DNA of 64,000 nt. Origin: JALYUM01 sp036688685 (GTDB lineage Bacteria; Pseudomonadota; Gammaproteobacteria; Burkholderiales; Burkholderiaceae_D). Positions within the stretch are counted from its first letter, which is position 1, and each line of letters starts with the position of its first letter. The position numbers and the translations under genes are program-made. Of this stretch, positions 34,048-43,307 are shown piece after piece. The stretch spans positions 124,001 to 188,000 of the forward strand of contig NZ_JAQQPS010000003.1 of assembly GCF_036688685.1 (NCBI RefSeq). The letters are read 5' to 3'. Under the pieces are notes generated by a model, which saw only the letters and a list, made by a program, of their open reading frames with translations, was not told the origin of the DNA and searched no databases.

Positions 34048-34629
34048 TTACAGATGCGGCGTAATCAGCGGCATCAAATCTTCGAACGTGCGTCCGCTGC
34101 CGTTTTCGCCGATCGCGTGCATTTTCCACTCGGCGTTATGGCGATACAGCTTGGCCATGATCTGCGCCGTGTGTGCACCCTGCACCGACAATTCGTAGCG
34201 CGCCACTTCCTGCTGGTTGGCCCCGTTCACGATGCGGCAATAGGCATTTTCGACCTGCGAAAAATTCTGTCCCGTAAAACTGTTCACGGTAAATACCAGC
34301 GACTTCACACTGGCCGGCACGGCCGACAAATCGACGTTGATCTGTTCATCGTCGCCATCGCCGGCGCCGGTGCGGTTATCACCCGTGTGGACAATACTGC
34401 CGTCCTTGCTTTTCAACTGGCGGAACCAGACGGTATCGACTAATTTACCGGCTTCGTCGAACATGACGACCGACGCATCGAGGTCGACACTTTCGCTCTT
34501 GCCGCCAAAACCGAACAGGCCCTTTTTCTTGATGGCGTCCCAGCCGAGGCCCATCGTAATGGTGCGCAATGCGCCGCCGGCTTCTTTATCCAGCGAGATC
34601 TTCTGACCTTTTTGCAAACTGACTGACAT
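34048..34629 (-). CDS. TerD family protein (copy 2)
   Basis: TerD domains are calcium-binding beta-sandwich proteins linked to tellurite, phage and stress resistance. The 193-residue product has the family start SVSLQKGQKISLDKE, TMGLGWDAI, DLDASVVMFDE (about 50), SIVHTGDNRTGAGDGDDEQI (about 75-95, the acidic Ca-binding region) and AKLYRHNAEWKMHAIGE near the C-terminus. It carries a short Gly/Lys-rich insert (KKKGLFGFGGKSE) missing from the other copy. Lies 21 bases after the AIM24 gene; last gene of the cluster. Confidence 0.92.
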   Translation of the reverse strand: MSVSLQKGQKISLDKEAGGALRTITMGLGWDAIKKKGLFGFGGKSESVDLDASVVMFDEAGKLVDTVWFRQLKSKDGSIVHTGDNRTGAGDGDDEQINVDLSAVPASVKSLVFTVNSFTGQNFSQVENAYCRIVNGANQQEVARYELSVQGAHTAQIMAKLYRHNAEWKMHAIGENGSGRTFEDLMPLITPHL

Positions 34630-34650
34630 AACGGTGCTCCTTTATTCGAA

Positions 34651-35346
34651 TTAGCTCCCCGCTTTCTGCGCCCAGGATTTGAACGCAGCGCGGTTGCGCG
34701 AACATACATAGACCTTGCCGCGGCCCGAGAAGCGCAACACCACGCCCTCGCCGCTGGTCTGGCTATTGACCAGATTGCCCAGGAAGCCGCTGCTTTGCCC
34801 GGTGGTGATCGAAATCTCGTATTTCAGGGTGCTGTCCCAGCACACCACGTGCGAGTTATCGATGATGATGTCCTTGCCCGACTCGACATCGAGCACGTTC
34901 ATGGAACCGAAGCCCGATACCGCGAGCTGCCCGCTGCCCGACGTTTCGGTGACAAAAAAGCCGCCGCTCCCGGCAAACAAGGCATTGCCGACGCTTTGCG
35001 TGCGCACTTTCAGATCCACGCCCGAACTGGCTGCGACAAATGCGCCGTCGCTGATGATGTAGTTGTTCTTGCCCACATCGACGATCTGCATGGCGCCCGG
35101 CAGCGTCGGCGACAACAGGCAATCGCCATCGCCGCGGGTCGCTTCGATATGCTGCTGGAAGAACGACTCGCCGTTGGCAAAGGTGCGCATCAGCGCGCTG
35201 CCGAGGCCACCCTTCATCTTGCCTTTCAGATCGAGCGTGGCTTCCATCATCACCATCGCGTCGGATTCGCAATAGATGGTCTCTCCCCTGCGCAGGCTGA
35301 CATGCAAAAAGGGATCGACATCTCCGGTCACGGTAAATACAGGCAT
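34651..35346 (-). CDS. AIM24 family protein (TIGR00266-like)
   Basis: AIM24/DUF124 proteins are trimeric or double-psi beta-type proteins with little known function; bacterial members often sit beside ter genes. The 231-residue product has FTVTGDVDPFLHVSLRRGE at the start, KGGLGSALMRTFANGESFF (about 45-62), GFFVTETSGSGQLAVSGFG (about 130-148) and HVVCWDSTLKYEI. No signal peptide. It is sandwiched between two terD genes on the same strand, so a shared role in envelope or metal stress is likely. Confidence 0.88.
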   Translation of the reverse strand: MPVFTVTGDVDPFLHVSLRRGETIYCESDAMVMMEATLDLKGKMKGGLGSALMRTFANGESFFQQHIEATRGDGDCLLSPTLPGAMQIVDVGKNNYIISDGAFVAASSGVDLKVRTQSVGNALFAGSGGFFVTETSGSGQLAVSGFGSMNVLDVESGKDIIIDNSHVVCWDSTLKYEISITTGQSSGFLGNLVNSQTSGEGVVLRFSGRGKVYVCSRNRAAFKSWAQKAGS

Positions 35347-35400
35347 CGCAGCATCCTTTCGAAGGCGGCTCCCCGAATGGAAAACCGCCGATTTTTTTAA

Positions 35401-35976
35401 TTACACAGCCACGCCGAAACTCTTGGCCAGTGGCCCCAGGCCGCCCTGGAAGCCCTGCCCGATGGCACGGAATTTCCAGTCAGTGCCGTTACGATACACC
35501 TCGCCGAACACCATGGCTGCTTCCGTCGAACCGTCTTCCGACAGGTCGTAACGGGCGATTTCGGTGCCGCCGTCGGCGTTGATGCAACGGATGAATGCCT
35601 TGCTGACCATGCCGAAGTTCTGGCCGCGCGTTTCGGCGTCGTGAATCGTCACGCCAACCACGATCTTGTCGATATCGGCTGGCACGCTCGACAGGTCGAT
35701 GGTGACGGTTTCGTCATCGCCTTCACCGGCGCCGGTCAGGTTATCGCCCGAGTGAACGATCGAACCGTCAGCGGACTTCAGGTTATTGTAGAAAATGAAG
35801 TCGGCGTCGGAACGCACTTTGCCGGTGGTATTGAGCAGGAACACTGCGCCGTCCAGGTCAAAGCCGGCGCCGTCGGTGGCGCGGGTATCCCAGCCAAGAC
35901 CGATGGTCATTTTTTTCAGGCCCGGAGCTTCTTTCGAGAGGTTGACGTTGCCGCCTTTTTGCAGACTGATAGCCAT
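35401..35976 (-). CDS. TerD family protein (copy 1)
   Basis: The 191-residue protein begins MAISLQKGGNVNLSKEAPG, typical of TerD/TerE, followed by TIGLGWDTRATDGAGFDLDG, SIVHSGDNLTGAGEGDDETV (about 78-97, acidic metal-binding cluster) and FGEVYRNGTDWKFRAIGQG near the end. It is a closer match to canonical TerD/TerE than copy 2. Separated from DUF475 upstream by about 107 bases that contain a GAACACC/GGTGTTC inverted repeat; cotranscription with DUF475 is probable but not certain. Confidence 0.93.
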   Translation of the reverse strand: MAISLQKGGNVNLSKEAPGLKKMTIGLGWDTRATDGAGFDLDGAVFLLNTTGKVRSDADFIFYNNLKSADGSIVHSGDNLTGAGEGDDETVTIDLSSVPADIDKIVVGVTIHDAETRGQNFGMVSKAFIRCINADGGTEIARYDLSEDGSTEAAMVFGEVYRNGTDWKFRAIGQGFQGGLGPLAKSFGVAV

Positions 35977-36083
35977 AATGTGTGACTCCTAATAGTTAGA
36001 ACATCTGAACACCGAGGGGTGACACACGCGGCAGGCTGGTGTTCTCGGGCCCGCCGCGGATCTTGCAAACTCATTGCAACTGC

Positions 36084-37157
36084 TTATGCTTCTTTCACCA
36101 GGCTGGTACTGCCATTCACTTCCAGTGCTGCCTGTTCCTTCCTGTGCTTGAGCGAAGACCACAGTGCGGCAAAGATGAAGGCCACACCAATGAGGCCGGT
36201 GAACAATTCAGGTACATGGAACTTCATGCTCGCCAACATGATCACTGCCAGGATACCGATCGCATAATGGGCGCCGTGCTCCAGGTAGATATACTCGTCC
36301 AGCGTGCCCTTGCGGACCAGATACACCGTCATCGAGCGAACAAACATGGCGCCGATGGCCAGGCCCAGCATGATGATAACCACATCGTTGGTGATGGCAA
36401 ACGCACCGATCACACCATCGAAGCTGAACGACGCATCGAGCACTTCGAGGTACAGGAAGGCGCCGATACCACCTTTTTTGACCATGTCACCGACATTGCT
36501 CCCCGACTCTTCTTCCTTTTCGAGGAAGCTGCTGATGGCGTCGACACCGACGTAGATCAGAATGCCCCACAAACCGGCGATCAGCACGATCATTTTTTGC
36601 GCTTCGGTGACCAAATTCAAACTGGCCATCAAGGTACCCAGGGCAATCATCACCGAGATCGACGACACTTTGCCGAGCGAGCCGAGCTTCTTCTCGAAGT
36701 TGCCGAGCCAATGCAGTTCTTTTTCGTCATCCAGCAGGAAGTTCAGGAACACCAGCAGCAGGAACATGCCGCCAAACGCCGCCACTTCCGCGTGGTGCGC
36801 CGTCAGGTGCGCCGAATACTGCTTCGGATCGGTCAGTGCAAGGTTCCACACTTCCATCAGGCCCAGGTCGGCTGCAGCAGCCACGATGACCAGCGGGAAC
36901 AGCAAACGCATACCGAACACGGCGATGATGATACCGACGCCGAGGAACAGCTTTTGCCAGAACGGATCCCAGGTTTTCAGGACTGATGCATTCACGACAG
37001 CGTTATCGAACGACAACGATACTTCCATGATGCCGAGGATGGCTGCCACGCCGAGCGCGGTGACCATGCCCGCCACGCCGCCATGGGAGTAACCCCAGTA
37101 GCCCGCAGCGGCCATGCACAGCGCCGTGACGATGAAGGAAACGCGGAAATGTTTCAT
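36084..37157 (-). CDS. DUF475 / TerC-like integral membrane protein
   Basis: Nine-or-so-helix membrane protein related to the TerC group, whose members export metals such as manganese or protect against tellurite. I take the ATG at 37157 (MKHFRVSFIVTALCMAAAG), preceded by AAGGGAAAACAAG; 357 residues. Conserved family segments include MEVSLSFDNAVVNASVLKTW (about 45), EVLDASFSFDGVIGAFAIT (about 240) and YLEHGAHYAIG. The repeated SFDNAV/SFDGVI motifs with acidic residues in membrane helices are the likely ion-binding sites. Heads the TerD/AIM24 cluster and faces an NhaR-like regulator. Confidence 0.88.
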   Translation of the reverse strand: MKHFRVSFIVTALCMAAAGYWGYSHGGVAGMVTALGVAAILGIMEVSLSFDNAVVNASVLKTWDPFWQKLFLGVGIIIAVFGMRLLFPLVIVAAAADLGLMEVWNLALTDPKQYSAHLTAHHAEVAAFGGMFLLLVFLNFLLDDEKELHWLGNFEKKLGSLGKVSSISVMIALGTLMASLNLVTEAQKMIVLIAGLWGILIYVGVDAISSFLEKEEESGSNVGDMVKKGGIGAFLYLEVLDASFSFDGVIGAFAITNDVVIIMLGLAIGAMFVRSMTVYLVRKGTLDEYIYLEHGAHYAIGILAVIMLASMKFHVPELFTGLIGVAFIFAALWSSLKHRKEQAALEVNGSTSLVKEA

Positions 37158-37246
37158 ATCTTGTTTTCCCTTAATAAACTGTGATGTATTTCGACTGAGC
37201 TGCAGTGTAGGTGTTGCCAGACCATAAGAAAAGCGAAGATAATAAG

Positions 37247-38197
37247 ATGAACACTTCCGAAAAACAGAACCTTCCACATGTCATGAAAACCACCGGCCTG
37301 AATTTCCGCCATCTGTATTACTTCTGGGTGGTCGCCAAGGAAGGCGGCGTTACCCGTGCGGCCGAGCGGCTGGGACTGGCCGTCCAGACGGTCGGCACCC
37401 AGTTGCAACTGTTGGAACAGGCGATCGGCAAGACCCTGTTCAACCAGCAGGGCCGGCGCATGGTGCTGACCGAAGCAGGCCGCACGGCCCTGTCCTACGC
37501 CGACCAGATTTTTCTGTTGGGCCAGCAGCTGGAAGAAGCGCTGGATGAAGGCGACAGCGGGCGCATTCGCCTGGCGGTGGGCATTTCCGATTCGCTGCCC
37601 AAGCTGACTGCCTACCGGCTGCTGGAGTCGGCGCTTGCGCTCAAGACCAAGGTGCGGCTGGTGTGCCACGAAAATGAATTCGATGCGCTGCTGGCCGAAC
37701 TGGCCCTGCACAAGCTCGATATCGTGCTGACCGACCGCAACGTGCGCACCACCTTGCGCGTGTTCAGCCATTTGCTGTTCGACAGCGAGACCATGGTGGT
37801 CGGCACCGCCGTGCTGGCGGCCCGCTATGCCGGCGGTTTCCCGGACAATCTGAACGGCGCGCCGTTCTTGCTGCCGACACGCAATAATGCCTTGCGCGGA
37901 CGTATCGATGAGTGGTTCGAACTGCACCACGTGCGGCCGGACGTGGTGGGCGAATTCGAGGACAACGCACTCCTGAACACCTTCGGGCGGCGCGGCCTGG
38001 GCCTGTTCTTTGCGCCGTCGGCGCTGGCCGAGGAGTTGTCGGAGCAGTTCGGCGCCGTACTGGTGGGGCCGGTGCCGCAGGTGCGCGAGCAGGTCTACGC
38101 CATCTCGAATGAACGCAAAATCAAGCATCCGGCGGTGGAAGCGATCCTGGCCGCCGTCAATCCAGGGACACTCGGCGCAACGCGACCGGTACAATAA
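37247..38197 (+). CDS. LysR-type regulator, NhaR-like
   Basis: LysR-family activator. The N-terminal winged helix begins LNFRHLYYFWVVAKEGGVTRAAERLGL, characteristic of the NhaR subgroup; substrate-binding domain follows (about 105-300). The ATG at 37247 gives 316 residues; a second ATG at 37283 just before LNFRH is also plausible. It is divergent from the DUF475 gene with about 90 bases between, a standard arrangement for LysR control of the neighbour, so it may regulate the TerD/AIM24/DUF475 cluster in response to ions. That role is inferred. Confidence 0.87.
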   Translation: MNTSEKQNLPHVMKTTGLNFRHLYYFWVVAKEGGVTRAAERLGLAVQTVGTQLQLLEQAIGKTLFNQQGRRMVLTEAGRTALSYADQIFLLGQQLEEALDEGDSGRIRLAVGISDSLPKLTAYRLLESALALKTKVRLVCHENEFDALLAELALHKLDIVLTDRNVRTTLRVFSHLLFDSETMVVGTAVLAARYAGGFPDNLNGAPFLLPTRNNALRGRIDEWFELHHVRPDVVGEFEDNALLNTFGRRGLGLFFAPSALAEELSEQFGAVLVGPVPQVREQVYAISNERKIKHPAVEAILAAVNPGTLGATRPVQ

Positions 38198-38225
38198 CCC
38201 TTCGTCTTTTATATAAGCGTTCTCA

Positions 38226-39566
38226 ATGACTAATGTATTGCTCGTCGTTCTCGCCCTGTTCCTGGTCGCGCTGAACGGCTTCTTCGTGGCAGCCGAATTC
38301 GGCATCGTTACCCTGCGCAAGACCCGCATCCGGGCAATTGCGAAAACCTCCGGACTGCGCGGCAAAATCCTGGCCAAGGTGCACGGCCAGCTCGACGCCT
38401 ATTTGTCCGCCTGCCAGCTGGGTATCACGCTGGCCTCGCTGGGCCTGGGCTGGGTCGGCGAACCAGCCTTCGCCGCATTGCTGGAACCGCTGTTCGGCTA
38501 CGTCGGCGTCACGTCCGAGAAAATCATTCACACCGTCTCGTTTATCTTTGCCTTCGGCGTGATCTCCTTCCTGCACATCGTGGTGGGCGAACTGGCCCCG
38601 AAAACGCTGGCGATCCGCATGCCGGAAGCGATCGGCCTGTGGTGCGCCATTCCGCTGTATGGTTTTTACTGGGCCATGTACCCCGCCATTTGGGTGCTCA
38701 ACGGCAGCGCGTCGCTGGTGCTGCGCATGGCCGGCCTGTCCGGCGCCGGCGGCCATGACTCGCATTACTCCACCGACGAACTGAAACTGATCTTGCGCAC
38801 CAGCCAGCCGGGCGAAAAATTTACCCGCGACGAGCGCCACATCCTGGCCCAGTCGCTCGACTTCGGCAAAATGACCGTCGCTGACCTGATGCGGCCGATT
38901 AACGAGGTCATTGCGCTGTACGAAAACCGCTCGGTCCAGGACAACCTGGAAACCGTGCGCCGCAACCGTTTATCGCGCTATCCGTATTTCGATGCGAATG
39001 GCGAAGATGTGCTGGGCGTGATTCACCTGAAAGACCTGTTTTTGGCGCAGCAATCGGGCAAGGCCATCACGGATTTGGCCGATTACCTGCGCCCGGTGGA
39101 AGTGATTTCGGCGCGCACGCCGGCGCCGGATATCTTCCGCCGCTTTAAAACCGGCGCGCCGCATTTTGCGATGATCGGCGAAAAGGGCAAACGCCCGGTC
39201 GGTTTTATCACCCTCGATAATTTGCTGGGCGCGATGGTCGGCGAAATTCGCGACGAATTCCGTCTGAACGAAAACGACTGGCTGACCCAGCCCGATGGCA
39301 CGTTGATCGGCAAGGCCAGCCTGCCGATTTTCTCGCTGGAGCGGGCGCTCGGGATCGACATCGAAAATGAAGAGATGGGCCTCGATGAAGTCGAATCCGT
39401 TGGCGGCTTGCTGATGGTGAAGCTGGGCGATATTCCGACGCAGGGCCAGCGAATCGCGTTTTCACGCTTCGATGTGGTCGTCAAAAAAATGAACGGGCCG
39501 CGCATTGTGCTGGTTAAAGTGATTCCGCAGCTGGAGCGGGCCCTGGATGCCGACGAGCTCGATTAA
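38226..39566 (+). CDS. Hemolysin/CorC family membrane protein (DUF21-CBS-CorC_HlyC)
   Basis: Membrane protein of the YtfL/PaeA/MpfA group, linked to magnesium or polyamine export. The 446-residue protein has a DUF21 domain with about four helices (1-190, including LNGFFVAAEFGIVTLRKTR), two CBS domains (about 210-330; ADLMRPINEVIALYE and FGMIGEKGKRPVGF-like segments), and a C-terminal CorC_HlyC domain (about 345-430). No strong ribosome site is seen before the ATG. Its TAA overlaps the convergent AI-2E-type gene stop. Confidence 0.9.
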   Translation: MTNVLLVVLALFLVALNGFFVAAEFGIVTLRKTRIRAIAKTSGLRGKILAKVHGQLDAYLSACQLGITLASLGLGWVGEPAFAALLEPLFGYVGVTSEKIIHTVSFIFAFGVISFLHIVVGELAPKTLAIRMPEAIGLWCAIPLYGFYWAMYPAIWVLNGSASLVLRMAGLSGAGGHDSHYSTDELKLILRTSQPGEKFTRDERHILAQSLDFGKMTVADLMRPINEVIALYENRSVQDNLETVRRNRLSRYPYFDANGEDVLGVIHLKDLFLAQQSGKAITDLADYLRPVEVISARTPAPDIFRRFKTGAPHFAMIGEKGKRPVGFITLDNLLGAMVGEIRDEFRLNENDWLTQPDGTLIGKASLPIFSLERALGIDIENEEMGLDEVESVGGLLMVKLGDIPTQGQRIAFSRFDVVVKKMNGPRIVLVKVIPQLERALDADELD

Positions 39567-40642
39567 TCCAGGTTGCTGGCCCGGTCCGACGGCAAGGCAA
39601 TTTCGTCGCCGCCGCCCGTCCATTCACTGAGCAGCGAATAGCCAACCGCCAGCAGCGTCGGGCCGATGAAGATCCCGACGAAGCCGAACGCCAGCACCCC
39701 GCCCAGCACGCCCAGCAAGGTGAGCAAAAACGGCAGCGAACTGCCGCGGCTGATCAGCATCGGTTTCACGACATTGTCGACACCGCTGATCAGGACGGTG
39801 CCCCAGATCACCATGAAAATGCCCCAGCCATTCTCGCCATGGCTGAACAGCCACAGCGCCGCCCCGCCCCACACCAGCGGGGGGCCGACCGGCACCAGCG
39901 ACAGCACGAACACCATCACCGACAACAGCGGCACGGCCGGCACACCGGCAATCACAAAGCCGACCGCGGCCACCAGCGCCTGGGCCAGTGCGGTACCCAG
40001 CAAGCCGTACATGACGCCTCGCACGGTCTGGCTGACGGTGCGCAGGATGTGCGGCCCGGTCTCGCCCATGACGCGCCCCATGACCACCGTGATGGCGCGC
40101 AGCAGCGTCATGCCGTCGCGATAGAAAAAGAACGCGACAAACGCTGCCAGCGCCATCTGCGCAATACCGGTGCCGAGTACCATGCCGCTGATGGCCAGGT
40201 AGTGGCGCCCGGGTTCGAGCAGGCGCCGGCCCAGCGCCATCATCTGCTCACGGCTGCCAATCAGTTCTCGCAGATAATCGTCGACCTGGATGCCGACCAT
40301 GGGGATATTCCGGATCCAGGCGGGCGGCGCCACCTCGCCGCTATCGATCACGCTGCGCAACTGGTCGAACAGGCGCGCGATGTTCTCGCCCAGGTGATAG
40401 CCGACCAGTGCGATGGGGATCAGCACCAGCAGGGTCAGGGTGAGGGTCATGGTCGACGCTGCCAGCGTGCGGCGCTGCTGCATGCGGCCCAGCAAGCGCT
40501 GGTACATCGGCCAGGACGAAATGACGACGCAGGCGGCAAACAGGATCGCGGACATGAACGGCGCCATCACAAACAGGCAGCCGAAGGTCAGGAGCGTGAT
40601 GGCCGCAATGCGGGCGACGTTTTTACCGTTGGTGGGGGCCAT
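39563..40642 (-). CDS. AI-2E family transporter
   Basis: Membrane protein of the AI-2E/PerM family; members export small molecules or act as Na+/H+ antiporters, and substrate cannot be told from sequence. The 359-residue product has about eight helices and the conserved C-terminal pattern VPVGPPLVWGGAALWLF (about 252) and PLLISRGSSLPFLLTLLGVLGG-type segment near 300 with FGFVGIFIGPTLLAVGY. Convergent with the CorC-type gene; the two stop codons overlap (39563-39566), leaving no room for a terminator between them. Confidence 0.88.
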   Translation of the reverse strand: MAPTNGKNVARIAAITLLTFGCLFVMAPFMSAILFAACVVISSWPMYQRLLGRMQQRRTLAASTMTLTLTLLVLIPIALVGYHLGENIARLFDQLRSVIDSGEVAPPAWIRNIPMVGIQVDDYLRELIGSREQMMALGRRLLEPGRHYLAISGMVLGTGIAQMALAAFVAFFFYRDGMTLLRAITVVMGRVMGETGPHILRTVSQTVRGVMYGLLGTALAQALVAAVGFVIAGVPAVPLLSVMVFVLSLVPVGPPLVWGGAALWLFSHGENGWGIFMVIWGTVLISGVDNVVKPMLISRGSSLPFLLTLLGVLGGVLAFGFVGIFIGPTLLAVGYSLLSEWTGGGDEIALPSDRASNLD

Positions 40643-40669
40643 CTGATCCTGGGATTCGCGTGAGCAATC

Positions 40670-41254
40670 TCAGGATAATAACTGACGCAGGTCCGGAACG
40701 ATGGCGGCTGCCCCTTTGCCGTGGCGCAGGAACAGGCGCAGCTTGCCGTTGCGGTCGAACACGTAACTGCCGGCCGTGTGGTCCATCGAGTAGCTGCCTG
40801 GCGTGGAACCCGGCACTTTCGCGTAGAACACCTTGAACTCTTTGCCCACCTTCGCGGTCGCGGCGGCGTCGCCGTACAGGCCGAGGAAAGTCGGATTGAA
40901 TGCCGGGACATATTGCGCCAGCAATTCGCGCGTATCGCGCTCCGGGTCGACCGTGACGAACAGCACTTGCACGTCCTTGCCGGCGGGACCGAGCTCTTTG
41001 ACCACGTTGGCCATCTCGGCCATCGTGGTGGGGCACACATCCGGACACTGGGTGTAGCCGAAGAACATGACCACCACTTTGCCCTTGAAATCGGCCAGCG
41101 TGCGCGGCTTGCCGTTGTGGTCAGTCAGCGCAAAATCGCGCGCGTAGTCCACCCCGGTCATGTCGGTATTCTGAAATGAGGGCGGACGGGTGTTGATCTT
41201 GTCACAGCCGGCCAGCAGCAAGGTGAAAGCCAGGAAAGCCAGCAGTTTTTTCAT
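40670..41254 (-). CDS. SCO1/SenC family copper chaperone
   Basis: Periplasm-facing thioredoxin-fold lipoprotein delivering copper to the CuA centre of cytochrome c oxidase. The 194-residue product has a lipoprotein signal (LLLAGCDKI, Cys about 17), the copper motif CPDVC in TQCPDVCPTT (about 70) and the third ligand His in SMDHTAGSYV (about 158). ATG overlaps the ctaB stop by one base; last gene of the oxidase-assembly run. A second CxxxC protein lies upstream at 43308. Confidence 0.93.
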   Translation of the reverse strand: MKKLLAFLAFTLLLAGCDKINTRPPSFQNTDMTGVDYARDFALTDHNGKPRTLADFKGKVVVMFFGYTQCPDVCPTTMAEMANVVKELGPAGKDVQVLFVTVDPERDTRELLAQYVPAFNPTFLGLYGDAAATAKVGKEFKVFYAKVPGSTPGSYSMDHTAGSYVFDRNGKLRLFLRHGKGAAAIVPDLRQLLS

Positions 41255-42153
41255 CAGAGGGTGTAATAAAAGTAGTGGTCAACCAGCAAGGCGGCGAACA
41301 GCAGCGACAGGTATACGATCGAGTAGGTGAACGCCTTGCGTGCGATCAGGTCGCTGTAATGCTTGTGCACGCGCCAGCTGTGGCGCAGGAAAAAGAAATT
41401 CAGGACAACGGCAGCGGCCAGGTAGATCAGCCCGCTCATTTGCACGATGAACGGCAGCAGCGTCGTCGCCGCCAGCGCGATGGCGTACAGCCACACTTGC
41501 AGCCCGGTGTAGGCCATGCCGTGGGTGACCGGCAGCATTGGCAGGCCCGAGCGGATGTAATCGTCGCGCCGGTACATGGCCAGCGCCCAGAAATGCGGCG
41601 GCGTCCAGACAAAAATGATCATCACCAGCAACCAGGCCTGCATCGGGACGTCGTTGGCCACTGCCGCCCAACCCAGCGCCGGCGGCATCGCGCCGGACAA
41701 GCCGCCGATGACGATGTTCTGCGGCGTGGCCGGTTTCAGGATCATCGTGTAGATCACGGCGTAGCCGACAAAGGTGACAAAGGTCAGCCACATGGTCAGC
41801 GGATTGACCAGCGTGTACAGCACCAGCATGCCCAGGCCGCCGATCACGGCGGAAAACAGCAGGGTTTGCGGGCGTGTCAATTCGCCCATGGCCGTGGCGC
41901 GGCGCGCGGTGCGCGCCATGCGCGCATCGATTTCGGCTTCGACCAGGCAATTCACGGCGAATGCGGCGCCGGACAACAGCCAGATGCCAACCGTGCCGGC
42001 AATCAAGACTTGCCAGCCCGGGAAGCCGTCGGTGGCCAAAAACATGCCGATCACAGCGCAAAACACCGCCAACTGCGTCACGCGCGGCTTGGTCAGCGCC
42101 CAGTACTGGGCAATGCGATTCGGAGGCTTTTGAACGACGGTCTGGGTGCTCAT
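41254..42153 (-). CDS. ctaB: Protoheme IX farnesyltransferase (heme O synthase)
   Basis: Polytopic UbiA-superfamily enzyme attaching a farnesyl group to heme B, the first step to heme A. The 299-residue protein has the first Asp-rich motif in NCLVEAEIDARMART (about 68-82, N-x3-D/E-x3-D pattern), a second conserved patch KPATPQNIVIGGLSGAMPP (about 140) and about nine helices. Overlaps ctaA by four bases (ATGA), so hemes O and A synthesis are coupled. Also called cyoE. Confidence 0.95.
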   Translation of the reverse strand: MSTQTVVQKPPNRIAQYWALTKPRVTQLAVFCAVIGMFLATDGFPGWQVLIAGTVGIWLLSGAAFAVNCLVEAEIDARMARTARRATAMGELTRPQTLLFSAVIGGLGMLVLYTLVNPLTMWLTFVTFVGYAVIYTMILKPATPQNIVIGGLSGAMPPALGWAAVANDVPMQAWLLVMIIFVWTPPHFWALAMYRRDDYIRSGLPMLPVTHGMAYTGLQVWLYAIALAATTLLPFIVQMSGLIYLAAAVVLNFFFLRHSWRVHKHYSDLIARKAFTYSIVYLSLLFAALLVDHYFYYTL

Positions 42154-43301
42154 GGGTGCGGGCTCGCTGGCGATAGTTGTGCAGACGCGATGGGTTGCGC
42201 GGGCACAGGCGATGCCGCTTCGATCTGGTACAGGGAGCGATAGTTTAACATGGTCACCAGCAACACCAGCAGCGCGGCCCCGGCGTTATGCAGGACGGCC
42301 AGTGTCAGCGGGAAGCTGAAATAGACGGTGGCGATGCCGGTGCAGGCCTGCAGCGCCAGCACGATGGCGATGCTGCGGGACAGCGGACGCAGCCGTGGAT
42401 TGGTGCGCGCACGCCACGCGGCATAGCCCAATACCAGCACCAGGACGACCGCGAAATTGCGGTGGACCCAGTGAATCGCCGTCAAGGCCGACATGGGAAT
42501 GTAGTGGCCGGCGGCGGTTTTGCCGAGTTCGCGCCAGAGCGTAAAGCCGTGTTCAAAGTCCATCTCCGGCAGATAGGTGCCGTTGCAGGTCGGAAAATCG
42601 CTGCATGCCAGCGTCGCATAGTTGGTGCTTACCCACCCGCCCAGCGCGATCTGCAGCGCCAGTGTGGCGGCGGCCAGCAGGTAGGGCCAACGCGGCGCCC
42701 TCTGCTTGACGATCCGGCCACCCGCCTGGTACAGGTCCTGGCGGCAACCGAGCCAGGTTACCATCGCCAGCAAACCCATGCCCAGCAGCAGGTGGATGGT
42801 GACAATCACTGGCTGCAATTTCAAGGTCACGGTCCAGGCGCCGAACGCACCCTGGACCAGGACGAAGACGAACAACAGCGTCGGCAGGCCGGGGGCATAG
42901 GTCGGCAAGTGCGTCTTCTTCCAGTGGCGCCAGGCCTGCACCATCAGCGACACCAGCAGCACGCCGATGCCCATCGCCAGGTAGCGGTGCACCATTTCGA
43001 TCCAGGCCTTGGCCACCGTCACCGGACCGGTCGGCATGGCGGCCTGGGCGGCCGACACTTGTTCATGGGCCAGGAAGGGGTTGGCCATGCCGTAGCAGCC
43101 AGGCCAGTCGGGGCAACCGAGGCCGGAATCGGTCAGGCGCGTAAAGCCGCCAAAGACGATCAGGTCAAACGTCAAAAACGCCGTGATCCAGACCAGTTTG
43201 CGGTATTTATTGGCGTCAGTGGACATCCACACCAGGGTCAAGGGCAAGGTGGCGGCGATCAGGCCGGTCAGAAGCAAGAGTGCGAGGTGCGAGAAGGTCA
43301 T
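42150..43301 (-). CDS. ctaA: Heme A synthase
   Basis: Membrane monooxygenase (COX15/CtaA) converting heme O to heme A. The 383-residue, eight-helix protein contains GGFTRLTDSGLGCPDWPGCYG (in two parts, about 50-71), EMVHRYLAMGIG (His ligand region, about 102) and AIHWVHRNFAV (about 280). The CPDWPGC segment holds the Cys pair typical of this family. Starts six bases after the upstream SCO-like gene stop. Confidence 0.95.
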   Translation of the reverse strand: MTFSHLALLLLTGLIAATLPLTLVWMSTDANKYRKLVWITAFLTFDLIVFGGFTRLTDSGLGCPDWPGCYGMANPFLAHEQVSAAQAAMPTGPVTVAKAWIEMVHRYLAMGIGVLLVSLMVQAWRHWKKTHLPTYAPGLPTLLFVFVLVQGAFGAWTVTLKLQPVIVTIHLLLGMGLLAMVTWLGCRQDLYQAGGRIVKQRAPRWPYLLAAATLALQIALGGWVSTNYATLACSDFPTCNGTYLPEMDFEHGFTLWRELGKTAAGHYIPMSALTAIHWVHRNFAVVLVLVLGYAAWRARTNPRLRPLSRSIAIVLALQACTGIATVYFSFPLTLAVLHNAGAALLVLLVTMLNYRSLYQIEAASPVPAQPIASAQLSPASPHP

Positions 43302-43307
43302 GAAGCG

